From contig NZ_LGHS01000041.1 in the NCBI RefSeq assembly GCF_001202025.1, forward strand, positions 62,001 through 126,000: a stretch of DNA of 64,000 bases, in the 5' to 3' direction. Made by a program: the position numbers and the translations under genes. Origin of the DNA: Pseudorhodobacter aquimaris. GTDB taxonomy: Bacteria > Pseudomonadota > Alphaproteobacteria > Rhodobacterales > Rhodobacteraceae. Under the pieces are notes generated by a model. That model was not told the DNA's origin. It saw only the letters and a program-made list of their open reading frames with translations, and did no database searches. Of this stretch, positions 18,125 through 28,038 are shown one piece after another. Within the stretch, counting starts at the first letter, position 1, and every line of letters starts with the position of its first letter.

Positions 18125-19987
18125 ATGGCAAACCCGACCCAAGACACCCCCCGCAAAAAAGGCAAAGGCACCAGCGTTGTTGTCTGGATCCTGATGGGCA
18201 TGCTTGTCCTTGGTCTGGGCGGCTTTGGCGTCACCAATTTCGGGGGCGGTGTTACCGCAATCGGCAAGGTTGGTGATCGAGACATCAGCATCGGCGATTA
18301 CGAGCGCGCCCTGCAACAAGAGGTGAACGCGCTCTCGGCCCAGTTCGGAACCCCGATTACCTTGCAACAGGCGCTCAGCTTTGGCGTTGACCAGCAGGTG
18401 CGCCAGCAGCTTGTAAACACCGCCGCACTGGACAATGAGACCGCGCGCATCGGGTTGTCGGTAGGCGACGAGCGCATCGCCCAAGAGATAACCAACGCCA
18501 GCGTGTTTCGTGGCCCCGCAGGGACATTCGACCGCGACACATACCGTTTTACATTGCAAAACAACGGCCTGACCGAGGCGCAATATGAAACGAAAATGCG
18601 TGAGGATCTGGCTCGCGCCCTGTTGCAAGGGGCGGTTCTGGGGGGCTTTGCCGCACCTGCCGTTCTGACCGATACGCTTTACGCCCAAATCTCGGAACGT
18701 CGGGAGGTTAGGCTGCTGCGTTTGACCGCCGCTGATCTGGAAACGCCACCCGCCGCCCCTACGGATACGGAAATCAAGGCGCATTACGACGCTAATATCG
18801 ACGCTTTCACCAAGCCTGAGGCGCGCCGCATTACCTTTGCCGCCCTTTTGCCCGAAGATATCGCAGACCAGATGCCACTGGATGAGGCCATGCTGCAAAA
18901 GCTCTATGATGACCGTATCGCGGAATTCGTTCAGCCAGAGCGCCGCCTTGTCGAACGTCTGGTCTTTCCGAACCAGGAGGCTGCAGAGGCCGCCAAAGCT
19001 GCATTTGATGCGGGCACCCCCTTTGAGGCATTGGTCGAAGCGCGTGGCGTGACCCTCTCGGACATTGACCTTGGCGATAAATCCGAGGAAGAGCTGGGCA
19101 CGGCTGGTCCTGCGATTTTCGCGCTGGAGGCCCCGGGCGTGGTTGGTCCATTGAACTCTGACCTTGGGCCTGCGCTGTTTCGCATGAACGCTACGCTTGC
19201 CGCGCAAAACATTACCTTTGAAGAGGCCCGCCCCGATCTGGCTGCCGAGCTTGCCGCCGATTCCGCCCGCCGCGCGATTGATGATCTGGTCGAGGATATC
19301 GACGACCGTCTGGCCAGTGGCGCCACCCTCGAGGATCTGGCCGCGGAAACAGATTTGACCTTGGGCCAGATCGATTTCAACGATCAATCAAGTGAGGCGA
19401 TGGCCGCCTATCCCACCTTCCGTCAAGCGGCAACCGAGGCCGCTGAGGGCGACTTCCCCGAGGCCATCCAACTGGATGACGGCGGCGTTTTCGCCCTGCG
19501 TCTGGATGCGATCATCCCGCCCACCCCGATCCCGCTGGAAGAAGCTCGCGAGGCCGTGATCGAAAGCTGGACCGCACAAGCCACGGCCCAGGAATTGACA
19601 GCGATGGCCAATGACATCAAATCCAAAGTGGATGCGGGGGACGCCTTGGGCGGTTTCGGCATCACCGAAGTGATCCCGAATCTGACCCGTTCCACCACGC
19701 TGGATGACGTTCCCGCCGCACTGCTCAGCACCGTGTTCACGATGGCAGAGGGCGAGAGCATTGTCGTTGAGGATGGCAGTTTTGTCGGCGTCGTCCAGCT
19801 TGACAGTATCATCCCCGGCCCGACCACCGGCCCGGATGCCGAGGCGCTCAAATCTGCGATTGCCGCACAGGCCGAACAAGCCGTGGCTCAGGATGCCTTT
19901 ACACTGTTCACCAATTCGTTGACACGTGACGCCGGTATTACGCTGGACAATGCGGTGATCAATGCCGTTCACGCCCGTTTCCAATAA
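18125..19987 (+). CDS. PpiD/SurA-type periplasmic peptidyl-prolyl isomerase
   Basis: A 620-residue membrane-anchored chaperone facing the periplasm. A basic N-terminus (KKGKGT) precedes one membrane helix (VVVWILMGMLVLGLGGFGV, about residues 17-35), then a SurA_N-like region (VGDRDISIGDYERALQQEVN), and parvulin-like segments in the middle and C-terminal part (EARRITFAALLPEDI; ERRLVERLVFPNQEAAEAAK). Parvulin catalytic residues are not clearly conserved, as is common in PpiD. It probably helps outer membrane protein folding. The next gene, trpE, starts 9 bp after its stop. Confidence 0.88.
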   Translation: MANPTQDTPRKKGKGTSVVVWILMGMLVLGLGGFGVTNFGGGVTAIGKVGDRDISIGDYERALQQEVNALSAQFGTPITLQQALSFGVDQQVRQQLVNTAALDNETARIGLSVGDERIAQEITNASVFRGPAGTFDRDTYRFTLQNNGLTEAQYETKMREDLARALLQGAVLGGFAAPAVLTDTLYAQISERREVRLLRLTAADLETPPAAPTDTEIKAHYDANIDAFTKPEARRITFAALLPEDIADQMPLDEAMLQKLYDDRIAEFVQPERRLVERLVFPNQEAAEAAKAAFDAGTPFEALVEARGVTLSDIDLGDKSEEELGTAGPAIFALEAPGVVGPLNSDLGPALFRMNATLAAQNITFEEARPDLAAELAADSARRAIDDLVEDIDDRLASGATLEDLAAETDLTLGQIDFNDQSSEAMAAYPTFRQAATEAAEGDFPEAIQLDDGGVFALRLDAIIPPTPIPLEEAREAVIESWTAQATAQELTAMANDIKSKVDAGDALGGFGITEVIPNLTRSTTLDDVPAALLSTVFTMAEGESIVVEDGSFVGVVQLDSIIPGPTTGPDAEALKSAIAAQAEQAVAQDAFTLFTNSLTRDAGITLDNAVINAVHARFQ

Positions 19988-19996
19988 GGTCTGCGC

Positions 19997-21505
19997 ATGC
20001 CAAATCTGACACCTGATTTCGCCGAATTTGAAAAGGGCTGGGCTGCGGGACGCAATCAGGTCGTCTCGGCCCGTATCGCCGCCGATCTTGATACGCCAGT
20101 GTCGCTGATGCTCAAGCTCGGCGAGGCGCGCGGCGATACTTTCATGCTGGAAAGTGTGACGGGTGGCGAGGTCCGGGGCCGCTATTCCGTGGTTGGCCTG
20201 AAACCTGATCTGATCTGGCGGTGTCGCGGCAAGACGGTCGAGATCAACCGCGAGGCCCGCTTTGACCCCGATGCCTTTCAGGCCGATCCGACCCCGCCAC
20301 TGGACAGCCTGCGCGCGCTGATCGCGGAAAGCGCGATTGATATGCCCGATGATCTTCCGGCCATTGCCGCGGGGCTTTTCGGCTACCTTGGCTATGACAT
20401 GATCCGGCTGGTGGAGCATTTGCCCAATGTGAACCCCGACCCGCTTGGCCTGCCCGATGCGGTGCTGATGCGCCCGTCGGTTGTGGCGGTGCTCGACGGC
20501 GTCAAGGGAGAGGTGACCGTGGTTGCCCCCGCTTGGTCCAGTTCCGGCCTTTCGGCGCGTGCGGCCTATGCCCAAGCTGCCGAGCGGGTGATGGACGCGC
20601 TGCGTGATCTGGAACGCGCGCCCCATGCCGATCGCGATTTCGGTCAGGTCGCCGCCGTTGGGGATCAGGTATCGAACTTTACCCATGAGGGATACCTTCA
20701 AGCCGTTGAAAAGGCAAAAGAATATATCCGCGCCGGTGACATCTTTCAGGTTGTCCCTTCGCAACGCTGGGCCCAGCGGTTTGAGGCGCCACCCTTTGCG
20801 CTCTATCGCTCTTTGCGCCGAACCAACCCTTCACCTTTCATGTTCTTTTTCAACTTTGGCGGGTTTCAGGTGGTCGGTGCCAGCCCGGAAATCCTCGTCC
20901 GTCTGCGCGACGGTGAGGTGACTGTCCGCCCCATCGCAGGCACCCGCAAACGCGGCCAAACCCCCGAGGAAGACCGCGCCAATGAGGCCGATCTTCTGTC
21001 GGACAAAAAGGAGCTGGCAGAGCATCTGATGCTGCTGGATCTTGGCCGCAATGACGTGGGACGCGTGGCCAAAATCGGCACGGTGCGTCCGACCGAGGAA
21101 TTCATCATCGAACGCTACAGCCATGTGATGCATATCGTCTCAAACGTGGTGGGCGAGATTGCCGATGGCGAAGACGCGTTGTCGGCCCTTTTGGCGGGCC
21201 TTCCTGCGGGCACGGTTTCAGGCGCGCCCAAGGTCCGCGCGATGGAAATCATCGACGAGCTGGAACCTGAAAAGCGCGGCGTCTACGGCGGCGGTGTCGG
21301 CTATTTCGCGGCCAATGGCGAAATGGATTTTTGCATCGCCCTGCGCACAGCGGTGCTGAAGGACGAACAGCTTTACATCCAAGCTGGCGGCGGTGTTGTC
21401 TATGACAGCGACCCGCAATCGGAATATGAGGAAACCGTCAACAAATCCAATGCCTTGCGCAAAGCGGCCGAGGACGCGGGGTTGTTTTCGGGCGGCAATC
21501 GCTAA
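19997..21505 (+). CDS. trpE: anthranilate synthase component I
   Basis: A 502-residue enzyme that, with the TrpG glutaminase, turns chorismate into anthranilate, the first step of tryptophan synthesis. The allosteric LES motif (FMLESVTGGEVRGRYS) near residue 50 and the chorismate-binding core (IAGTRKRGQTPEEDRANE, LLDLGRNDVGRVA, AGTVSGAPKVRAMEII, YGGGVGYF) are all present. It stands apart from trpGDC, which lie about 1.7 kb downstream past an opposite-strand gene. No tryptophan-rich leader peptide was seen in front of it. Confidence 0.96.
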   Translation: MPNLTPDFAEFEKGWAAGRNQVVSARIAADLDTPVSLMLKLGEARGDTFMLESVTGGEVRGRYSVVGLKPDLIWRCRGKTVEINREARFDPDAFQADPTPPLDSLRALIAESAIDMPDDLPAIAAGLFGYLGYDMIRLVEHLPNVNPDPLGLPDAVLMRPSVVAVLDGVKGEVTVVAPAWSSSGLSARAAYAQAAERVMDALRDLERAPHADRDFGQVAAVGDQVSNFTHEGYLQAVEKAKEYIRAGDIFQVVPSQRWAQRFEAPPFALYRSLRRTNPSPFMFFFNFGGFQVVGASPEILVRLRDGEVTVRPIAGTRKRGQTPEEDRANEADLLSDKKELAEHLMLLDLGRNDVGRVAKIGTVRPTEEFIIERYSHVMHIVSNVVGEIADGEDALSALLAGLPAGTVSGAPKVRAMEIIDELEPEKRGVYGGGVGYFAANGEMDFCIALRTAVLKDEQLYIQAGGGVVYDSDPQSEYEETVNKSNALRKAAEDAGLFSGGNR

Positions 21506-21510
21506 CCGCC

Positions 21511-22779
21511 CTAGGGCGCCATCATCACTGCCGTAGACGGTGCAATCGCCACCATTGACGATCGCCCTTCTTGGGCCCACTCTAAAAGGGCTGCGATGGT
21601 TTCGGGGCGCGTCTCACCGGCGACAACCACCCGCCCGTCTTGGGCCGCCTTAAAGGCCGCGCGGTCAAGGTAGCGGCGGATCTTGGGCGCGCCTTCGTTC
21701 TCTCCATCAAGGTTGCGAAAGATGACGGCGCTGCGCATCCCTTCACGCTGTGCGATCTGGCTGGCCGCATTCAACCCCCGGTCCCAAGAGATCACGCCAA
21801 GCCCATGGTCGCGCAGCAAGGCAAGCATTTGGGTCGCAAGGCTGCGATCTGCTTGAAAGCCGCCCTGTTCCAGATCGACAACTCCCACCGCCTCTGGCAA
21901 TGCAGCCGTTATCACCTCCATAGAGACGGAAAGATCAGCGGCGGTCGCACCCTCGGGGATGCCTGTAGCAAGCATCAGAACCTCTTTGCCATTGGCGCGG
22001 TAGATTTGTGCAGCCTTTGTCGCCTCCGGCAGCGTCGCGTCAATAACAAAGGAGATGGGGAACGGCAGCCGGGCCAAGGCTTCGCGGTCAATATCTGGTT
22101 CGCCGGTATCGCGCAGCAGGATAGAGAACAACGGTTTTTGGGCAGGGTTATCAAAGCTGGCCGCAAATCGATCTACGGCCGGCAGGTCGATGTTTTCCTC
22201 GGGCGGGGTCACCTCTGGGGCAGCCATGGCTGGCTTGTCGTCACCGATTGAGGGCAAGCGTCCGGTTTTCACACCGGCAACACCACCGTCAAACCCCGTC
22301 GACGGTCGTATCACCGGCGCTTCGGCTTGCTCTGGCTGAGGTCGAAGGGCAGGCTCGGGCGGAGTATCCGGTCTGGGTGCGGCATCCTCTACACGGTTGC
22401 GCACCAGGGCTGCGGCATCTGGTGCCAAATCCGGCACTATCCCATCCCTGCCGGGCGCCAATGGCACATCTGTGCCGGACTGCGTATCGGGCAATGACGG
22501 GGCGTTGCTTTCGACCGCTGGCCCGCTGAGATCGGATGCGGTGCTGCTGTCGGGGATCTGCGGATCCGGCTCCGGTCTTGGATCAACTGTGGCACTTTCA
22601 GGGGGCGGGTTGGGGGAAACCTCTGGCGTGCTTTGTGCCGGTTGCGCCACCTGCGTGGTCAGCATTTCATCCAAGTCCTGTGGCGCAGGCAGGAAATCCG
22701 TCAACTGCGATACCGCGATCAGGCCAAGCCCAGCAACCACGGCCCCGCAACCAGCCCCTATGAAAAAACCACGGCTCAC
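21511..22779 (-). CDS. divergent polysaccharide deacetylase family protein
   Basis: A 422-residue protein. N-terminal membrane helix (MSRGFFIGAGCGAVVAGLGLIAVSQ), a long Pro/Glu/Asp-rich linker (about residues 30-180), then a C-terminal YibQ-like deacetylase domain (residues about 210-420; LPFPISFVIDATLPEATKAA, VLMLATGIPEGA, ISWDRGLN, RYLDRAAFKAAQDGRVVVAGE). Members are periplasmic; activity is largely untested. The start is a GTG at 22779 with AGGAGGAAGACGG before it. Its stop is only 5 bp from the trpE stop, and a 12 bp palindrome (CGCCCTAGGGCG, 21507-21518) covers the junction. Confidence 0.82.
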   Translation of the reverse strand: MSRGFFIGAGCGAVVAGLGLIAVSQLTDFLPAPQDLDEMLTTQVAQPAQSTPEVSPNPPPESATVDPRPEPDPQIPDSSTASDLSGPAVESNAPSLPDTQSGTDVPLAPGRDGIVPDLAPDAAALVRNRVEDAAPRPDTPPEPALRPQPEQAEAPVIRPSTGFDGGVAGVKTGRLPSIGDDKPAMAAPEVTPPEENIDLPAVDRFAASFDNPAQKPLFSILLRDTGEPDIDREALARLPFPISFVIDATLPEATKAAQIYRANGKEVLMLATGIPEGATAADLSVSMEVITAALPEAVGVVDLEQGGFQADRSLATQMLALLRDHGLGVISWDRGLNAASQIAQREGMRSAVIFRNLDGENEGAPKIRRYLDRAAFKAAQDGRVVVAGETRPETIAALLEWAQEGRSSMVAIAPSTAVMMAP

Positions 22780-23198
22780 CCGTCTTCCTCCTGCCTTCAA
22801 AATCCAACGCCAACATCGGTAATGGGAGTGTTTCCCGTTATGCAGTTGCGCTTGGGGCCACCTATACCGCGAGATGCGGACAGGTTCACCCCCAAACCGA
22901 CATGCAGCTCAACCCGCGGGCCAAAAATAGCCAGAGGCGCGCAGCGCAAACGGGCGCGTGGCCCCCTTGGCGGCCGCATGAGGCTGCTTTAAGGCAAGGC
23001 GACGCGTGGCGAATCGCGGTTAACGAGGGGCCTTTACCACAGTTTACACCGCCCGCCAGATCGGCGATAAGAGGGCCAAAGCTTCGGTCATTTGGGCGGA
23101 TGTTGGGGAAATTACCGGAAAAAAAAGACCGGAAATTCACATAGCCATCACCCTGATACAAAGCCAGAAGCGCACCAAAACAAACGGTTGTGACCGCT
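22780..23198. other. 419 bp gap upstream of trpG
   Basis: No convincing gene is seen. An 8 bp inverted repeat (TAATGGGA / TCCCGTTA) lies at about 22818-22838. The stretch must hold the promoters of the deacetylase gene and of trpGDC-moaC-moeA. No run of Trp codons typical of a trp leader peptide was found. Confidence 0.5.
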
Positions 23199-23780
23199 AT
23201 GCTGCTACTGATCGATAATTATGACAGCTTCACCTATAATCTGGTGCATTATCTGGGCGAGTTGGGCGCGGAGATAAAGGTCGTGCGCAATGATGCGATG
23301 GATGTGCAGGCAGCACTGGACTTGCGCCCCGAAATGATCGTGCTGTCACCCGGACCAAAGGCCCCTGCACAGGCCGGGATCTGTCTGCCGCTGACCCATG
23401 CGGCCGCAGAGGCGGGCATCCCCCTGTTGGGTGTTTGTCTTGGCCATCAAACCATTGGCGAGGCTTTTGGTGGCAAGGTCGTACGCTGCAACGAGATCGT
23501 ACATGGCAAGATGGGTGCTATGCATCACGATGGCGCGGGTGTCTTTGCCGGTCTGCCAAGCCCTTTTAACGCCACACGCTACCATTCGCTGATCGTGGAC
23601 CGCGCCACCCTGCCCGACTGCCTTGAGGTGACCGCATGGCTTGAGGATGGAACCATCATGGGCCTGCGCCATAAGACCCTGCCCATCGAGGGCGTACAAT
23701 TCCACCCCGAAAGCATTGCGTCCGAACATGGCCACCAATTGTTGCGCAACTTTCTGGAACAGGCGAAGGTCCCCGCATGA
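23199..23780 (+). CDS. trpG: anthranilate synthase component II (glutamine amidotransferase)
   Basis: A 193-residue class I glutamine amidotransferase that feeds ammonia to TrpE; in many bacteria the same subunit also serves PabB. Catalytic Cys in [17 protein letters not shown]; His and Glu in [13 protein letters not shown]. It starts [21 protein letters not shown]. An in-frame GTG three codons upstream is less likely. Its TGA overlaps the trpD ATG (ATGA). Confidence 0.95.
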   Translation: MLLLIDNYDSFTYNLVHYLGELGAEIKVVRNDAMDVQAALDLRPEMIVLSPGPKAPAQAGICLPLTHAAAEAGIPLLGVCLGHQTIGEAFGGKVVRCNEIVHGKMGAMHHDGAGVFAGLPSPFNATRYHSLIVDRATLPDCLEVTAWLEDGTIMGLRHKTLPIEGVQFHPESIASEHGHQLLRNFLEQAKVPA

Positions 23781-24796
23781 GTGAACGCCTCAAACCCCTG
23801 ATCAACGCTGCCTGCGACCGCCCCCTGACGCGGGCCGAGGCCGAATCCGCCTTTACCGCGCTGTTTGAGGGCGATGCCACACCGGCCCAGATGGGCGGGC
23901 TTTTGATGGCGCTGCGCACACGCGGCGAAACCGTCGACGAGATCGCCGCGGCCGCCTATGTGATGCGCGCCAAATGCAATCCGGTTACCGCCCCCGAGGG
24001 CGCGATGGATATCGTCGGTACCGGGGGCGATGGCAAGGGCACGCTGAATATCTCCACCGCGACGGCTTTTGTGGTGGCAGGCGCGGGTGTGGTTGTGGCC
24101 AAACATGGCAACCGCAACCTTTCGTCAAAATCCGGCGCGGCGGATGCGATGACCGAATTGGGCCTGAACGTGATGGTCGGCGCGGATGTCGTGGAAACCT
24201 GCCTGAACGAGGCGGGTATCGGCTTTATGATGGCGCCCATGCATCACCCCGCCACCCGCCATGTCGCACCTGTGCGGCTGGAGCTTGGGACGCGCACGCT
24301 TTTCAACATTCTCGGGCCGCTGACCAATCCTGCGGCTGTCAAAATGCAGCTGACGGGGGCCTATGATGCCGCGCTTTTGCGCCCGATGGCGGAGGTCTTG
24401 CGCGCGCTTGGCTCCACCTCGGCGTGGTTGGTGCATGGCGGCGACGGCACCGATGAGCTGTCGATTGCGGCACCTTCACAAGTGGCCGCGCTCAAGAACG
24501 GGGAGATCACCGAATTTGTGGTGCGCCCCGAAGATGCGGGCCTGCCCAGCCATCCGTTCGAGGCGATTATGGGTGGCAGTCCTGCAGAAAATGCGAAGGC
24601 ACTTTTGGCCCTGCTGAACGAGGAAACTGGCGCCTACCGGGATGCGGTCCTGCTCAACGCGGCGGCGGCATTGGTTGTGGCGGGTAAGGCCTCCGACCTG
24701 AAGGCAGGCGCTGAACTGGCCCGCCAAAGCATCGACAGCGGGGCCGCCCTTGCACGGATGCAGGCCATTGCCCGCATCACCTCTGCCGCCCCATAA
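23777..24796 (+). CDS. trpD: anthranilate phosphoribosyltransferase
   Basis: A 339-residue enzyme joining anthranilate to PRPP. Family signatures: [21 protein letters not shown] (PRPP binding), [21 protein letters not shown] and the central [20 protein letters not shown]. It overlaps trpG by 4 bp and is followed by trpC after 19 bp, so trpGDC form one unit. Confidence 0.96.
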   Translation: MSERLKPLINAACDRPLTRAEAESAFTALFEGDATPAQMGGLLMALRTRGETVDEIAAAAYVMRAKCNPVTAPEGAMDIVGTGGDGKGTLNISTATAFVVAGAGVVVAKHGNRNLSSKSGAADAMTELGLNVMVGADVVETCLNEAGIGFMMAPMHHPATRHVAPVRLELGTRTLFNILGPLTNPAAVKMQLTGAYDAALLRPMAEVLRALGSTSAWLVHGGDGTDELSIAAPSQVAALKNGEITEFVVRPEDAGLPSHPFEAIMGGSPAENAKALLALLNEETGAYRDAVLLNAAAALVVAGKASDLKAGAELARQSIDSGAALARMQAIARITSAAP

Positions 24797-24815
24797 CACG
24801 AAAGGTGCCCCTGAT

Positions 24816-25628
24816 ATGAGCACGATTCTAGACCGGATCAAAACCTATAAGCTGGAAGAGGTCGCCGCGCGCAAGGCCGCCCTGCCCCTGACCGAGGTTG
24901 AGGCCCGTGCCAGTGCTGCCCCAGCCCCGCGGGGCTTTATGCAGGCGCTGCTATCTGCCTCACAAAACGGCTATGGGCTGATCGCCGAGATCAAAAAGGC
25001 CAGCCCCTCCAAAGGGTTGATCCGCGCCGATTTCGACCCCGAAGCCCTCGCCCGCGCCTATGAGGCGGGTGGTGCCGCCTGTCTTTCGGTCCTGACCGAT
25101 GCGCCGTCCTTTCAAGGGGCTGATGAATTTCTGACCGCCGCCCATGATGCGACCGACCTGCCCTGCCTGCGCAAGGATTTCATGTATGACCCCTATCAGG
25201 TCGTGGAGGCGCGCGCGCTTTCGGCCGATTGCATCCTGATCATCATGGCCTCGGTCACGGATGCCCAAGCACAAGAGCTGGAAGCTGCGGCCTTTGATCT
25301 GGGTATGGACGCCTTGATCGAGGTCCATAATACCGAGGAACTGGAGCGCGCGGAACTGTTGAAATCCAAGCTTTTTGGCATCAACAACCGCAATCTGCAT
25401 AGTTTTGAGCTTGACCTGCAAACCACCCGTGACCTTGCCCGCCGTGTACCGGTGGACCGGATGATCATCTCGGAATCGGGGCTTTATACCCCCGCAGATC
25501 TGGCTGATGTCGCCCGTTTTGGCGCCCGCTGTTTCTTGATCGGTGAAAGTCTGATGCGTCAGGATGATGTCGAGGCCGCGACCCGCGCGCTTTTGGCCAA
25601 TCCCCATACGGCGCAAGGAGGAATTTGA
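24816..25628 (+). CDS. trpC: indole-3-glycerol phosphate synthase
   Basis: A 270-residue TIM-barrel enzyme of tryptophan synthesis. Active-site segments: [13 protein letters not shown] (catalytic Lys), [33 protein letters not shown] and [26 protein letters not shown] for the phosphate. It is a stand-alone TrpC, not fused to TrpF. Its stop overlaps the moaC start (TGATG). Confidence 0.96.
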   Translation: MSTILDRIKTYKLEEVAARKAALPLTEVEARASAAPAPRGFMQALLSASQNGYGLIAEIKKASPSKGLIRADFDPEALARAYEAGGAACLSVLTDAPSFQGADEFLTAAHDATDLPCLRKDFMYDPYQVVEARALSADCILIIMASVTDAQAQELEAAAFDLGMDALIEVHNTEELERAELLKSKLFGINNRNLHSFELDLQTTRDLARRVPVDRMIISESGLYTPADLADVARFGARCFLIGESLMRQDDVEAATRALLANPHTAQGGI

Positions 25629-26107
25629 TGTCAGGGCTGTCGCATTTTGATGCCTCGGGCCATGCCCATATGGTCGATGTGTCCGAAAAACCGGTAACAT
25701 CACGCACGGCGATTGCGCGCAGTGCAATTCGTATGGCGCAGGAAACCTATGCGATGATCACCGACGGTCGCGCCTCCAAGGGCGATGTCTTGGGGGTGGC
25801 ACGTCTGGCCGGGATCATGGCGGCAAAAAAGACATCGGATTTGATCCCGCTGTGTCATCCGTTGCCGCTGACCAAGGTATCGATCGATCTTGTTCCCGAC
25901 CCCGATTTGCCCGGTATCACGATTGAAGCCACGGTGAAAACCGGTGGCCAGACAGGCGTGGAAATGGAGGCCCTAACAGCGGCGTCCATCGCCGCGCTGA
26001 CGGTCTATGACATGGTCAAAGCGGTTGATAAGGCAATGGAAATCACCTCTACAAAGCTGATCTTGAAAGAGGGCGGCAAATCCGGTCGCTATGAGGCAGG
26101 CAAATGA
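25628..26107 (+). CDS. moaC: cyclic pyranopterin monophosphate synthase
   Basis: A 159-residue enzyme of molybdenum cofactor synthesis that makes cyclic pyranopterin monophosphate from the MoaA product. Family signature [20 protein letters not shown] and the [19 protein letters not shown] helix, ending with a Lys/Gly-rich [20 protein letters not shown] lies 7 bases before the ATG, which is inside the trpC stop. It overlaps moeA by 4 bp. Confidence 0.96.
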   Translation: MSGLSHFDASGHAHMVDVSEKPVTSRTAIARSAIRMAQETYAMITDGRASKGDVLGVARLAGIMAAKKTSDLIPLCHPLPLTKVSIDLVPDPDLPGITIEATVKTGGQTGVEMEALTAASIAALTVYDMVKAVDKAMEITSTKLILKEGGKSGRYEAGK

Positions 26108-27282
26108 TCTCGGTTGCAGAGGCTTTGACGCTTTCATTGGGCCTAGTTCGGCCTTTGGACAGGGAAACCCTGCCCCTCGCCCAAGTCGCAGGGCGTTATA
26201 TGCCCGAGCCTGCCACCGCCCGCCGCGACCAGCCCCCCTTTGCCGCGTCGGCGATGGACGGCTATGCCATCCGTGGTCCGGCCATCCCAAATGCCGAGTA
26301 TGACGTTGTCGGCGAGGCAGGCGCAGGCCACGCATGGGCGGGAACGTTGAAACAGGGCCAGGCCTTGCGGATATTTACCGGTGCACCCGTGCCCGAGGGT
26401 GCCGATCAGGTGGTGATCCAGGAAAATGTAACCCGCAGCGATGACCACATAACGCTTGGCGCAGATATTGGCACCGGCCTCAATATCCGGCCAAAAGGGG
26501 CCGATTTCCTTACCGGTGACCATCTCTCGCCCCGCGTGCTTTGCGCAACCGATCTGGCGCTTTTGGCTGCAATGAATATCGCTGACGTTTCTGTGACGCG
26601 CCGCCCCGTTGTTGCCATTATCGCCACCGGGGATGAGCTGGTAATGCCCGGAGAAACGCCCCGCGCCGATCAGATCATTGCCTCCAACAGCTTTGCCTTG
26701 GCCGCAATGGCGCAAGACGCAGGGGCGATCACCCGCATGTTGCCAATCGCCCGCGATAATGAGGCCAGCCTCCACGCGGTCTTTGCCCTTGCCAGCGACG
26801 CGGATCTGGTTGTGACCATTGGCGGTGCCTCTGTAGGTGACCATGATCTGGTTGGCAAAGTTGCCGCCGACCTGGGGATGGAGCGCGCGTTCTACAAAAT
26901 CGCGATGCGTCCGGGTAAGCCGCTGATGGCGGGGATGCTCAACGGATCCCCTATGCTTGGCCTTCCGGGAAATCCAGTGTCTTCAATCGTTTGCGGGCAT
27001 TTGTTCATGCTCCCTATGATCCGAGCGATGCAGGGCATTCCTGCGCCGGAACCGGTCTTGCAACGGGCCCGGCTCACCGCTCCTTTGGCCGCCAATGGCA
27101 ACCGGGCCCATTACATGCGCGCCAAGATCATGCAGGGTCAACATGGTCCCGAGATCCACGGTCTGGACAACCAGGACTCCGCGCTTTTGACGGTCCTATC
27201 CACCGCCAACGCGCTTTTGCTGCGCCCGGTTGGGGATGGTCCGCGCGCCGTTGGCGATATGGTCGAATACCTTACCATCTAA
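26104..27282 (+). CDS. moeA: molybdopterin molybdotransferase
   Basis: A 392-residue enzyme that inserts molybdate into adenylylated molybdopterin. Signatures: [10 protein letters not shown] near residue 50, IIATGDELV and the [11 protein letters not shown] segment of the MoCF domain, and GLPGNPVSS. The C-terminal domain is complete. It is the last gene of the trpG-trpD-trpC-moaC-moeA run; lexA follows after 69 bp with its own promoter. Confidence 0.95.
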   Translation: MISVAEALTLSLGLVRPLDRETLPLAQVAGRYMPEPATARRDQPPFAASAMDGYAIRGPAIPNAEYDVVGEAGAGHAWAGTLKQGQALRIFTGAPVPEGADQVVIQENVTRSDDHITLGADIGTGLNIRPKGADFLTGDHLSPRVLCATDLALLAAMNIADVSVTRRPVVAIIATGDELVMPGETPRADQIIASNSFALAAMAQDAGAITRMLPIARDNEASLHAVFALASDADLVVTIGGASVGDHDLVGKVAADLGMERAFYKIAMRPGKPLMAGMLNGSPMLGLPGNPVSSIVCGHLFMLPMIRAMQGIPAPEPVLQRARLTAPLAANGNRAHYMRAKIMQGQHGPEIHGLDNQDSALLTVLSTANALLLRPVGDGPRAVGDMVEYLTI

Positions 27283-27305
27283 GCAAAGCGCTTGACACAA
27301 AGCAA

Positions 27306-27331
27306 GAACATGGGCAGAACGGGTACGGAAC
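27306..27331 (+). promoter_or_regulatory. triple SOS (LexA) box: three GAAC at 11 bp spacing
   Basis: GAAC-N7-GAAC-N7-GAAC: copies at 27306-27309, 27317-27320 and 27328-27331. The known LexA operator of alphaproteobacteria is GTTC-N7-GTTC, whose complement is GAAC-N7-GAAC, so two overlapping boxes lie 21-46 bp before the lexA ATG. Confidence 0.85.
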
Positions 27332-27351
27332 CTTTCGCAAAAGGATGGCAT

Positions 27352-28038
27352 ATGTTGACGCGCAAGCAACTGGAACTGTTGGATTTCATTCGGGTACGTA
27401 TGGAAGCCGAAGGTGTTCCCCCTTCTTTTGACGAAATGAAGGTGGCGCTTGACCTGCGGTCCAAATCCGGCATTCATCGCCTTATAACGGCACTGGAGGA
27501 ACGCGGTTTCATTCGCCGTCTTGCACACCGCGCTCGCGCAATTGAAATCGTGAAGTTGCCCGAGGCGATGGACCGGCCCGGCTTCAGCCCTCGCGTGATC
27601 ACGGGGGACCGCCCCGAACAGCCCAAAGCCGCGATGCCCGTCGAAGCGGTCTATGCAGTGGATTTGCCTGTGATGGGCCGGATCGCGGCCGGTGTGCCGA
27701 TCGAGGCTATTCAGGACATCTCGCATCACGTTTCGGTGCCCGGTTCCATGGTCTCGGGCAAGGGCCAGCATTACGCCTTGGAGGTAAAAGGCGATTCGAT
27801 GATCGAGGCGGGCATCAATGACGGCGATATCGTTGTAATCCAGGAACAGAGTACGGCCGAAAACGGTGATATCGTGGTGGCATTGGTTGATGATGCCGAG
27901 GCCACACTCAAACGGTTCCGGCGTCGCGGATCCATGATCGCGCTGGAGGCCGCAAATCCGGACTATGAAACCCGTGTTCTTCCCGATCATCAGGTCAAGG
28001 TGCAGGGCCGTCTGGTCGGCTTGATCCGCAGCTACTGA
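27352..28038 (+). CDS. lexA: LexA repressor
   Basis: A 228-residue SOS repressor and self-cleaving protease. N-terminal winged helix ([32 protein letters not shown]), then the Ala-Gly cleavage site in [11 protein letters not shown], catalytic Ser in [10 protein letters not shown], and catalytic Lys in DAEATLKRF. The ATG at 27352 gives the standard N-terminus. The promoter carries three phased GAAC half sites, so it should repress itself. Its stop overlaps the 3' end of comEC on the other strand by 7 bp. Confidence 0.97.
   Translation: MLTRKQLELLDFIRVRMEAEGVPPSFDEMKVALDLRSKSGIHRLITALEERGFIRRLAHRARAIEIVKLPEAMDRPGFSPRVITGDRPEQPKAAMPVEAVYAVDLPVMGRIAAGVPIEAIQDISHHVSVPGSMVSGKGQHYALEVKGDSMIEAGINDGDIVVIQEQSTAENGDIVVALVDDAEATLKRFRRRGSMIALEAANPDYETRVLPDHQVKVQGRLVGLIRSY

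Noticed and set aside
18026-20764. Long open frames on the minus strand opposite the foldase and trpE genes
   Set aside because: They are antisense shadows of strongly coding plus-strand genes, without recognisable domains or ribosome binding sites.
22780-23198. A tryptophan attenuator leader before trpG
   Set aside because: No short frame with consecutive Trp codons followed by alternative hairpins was found.
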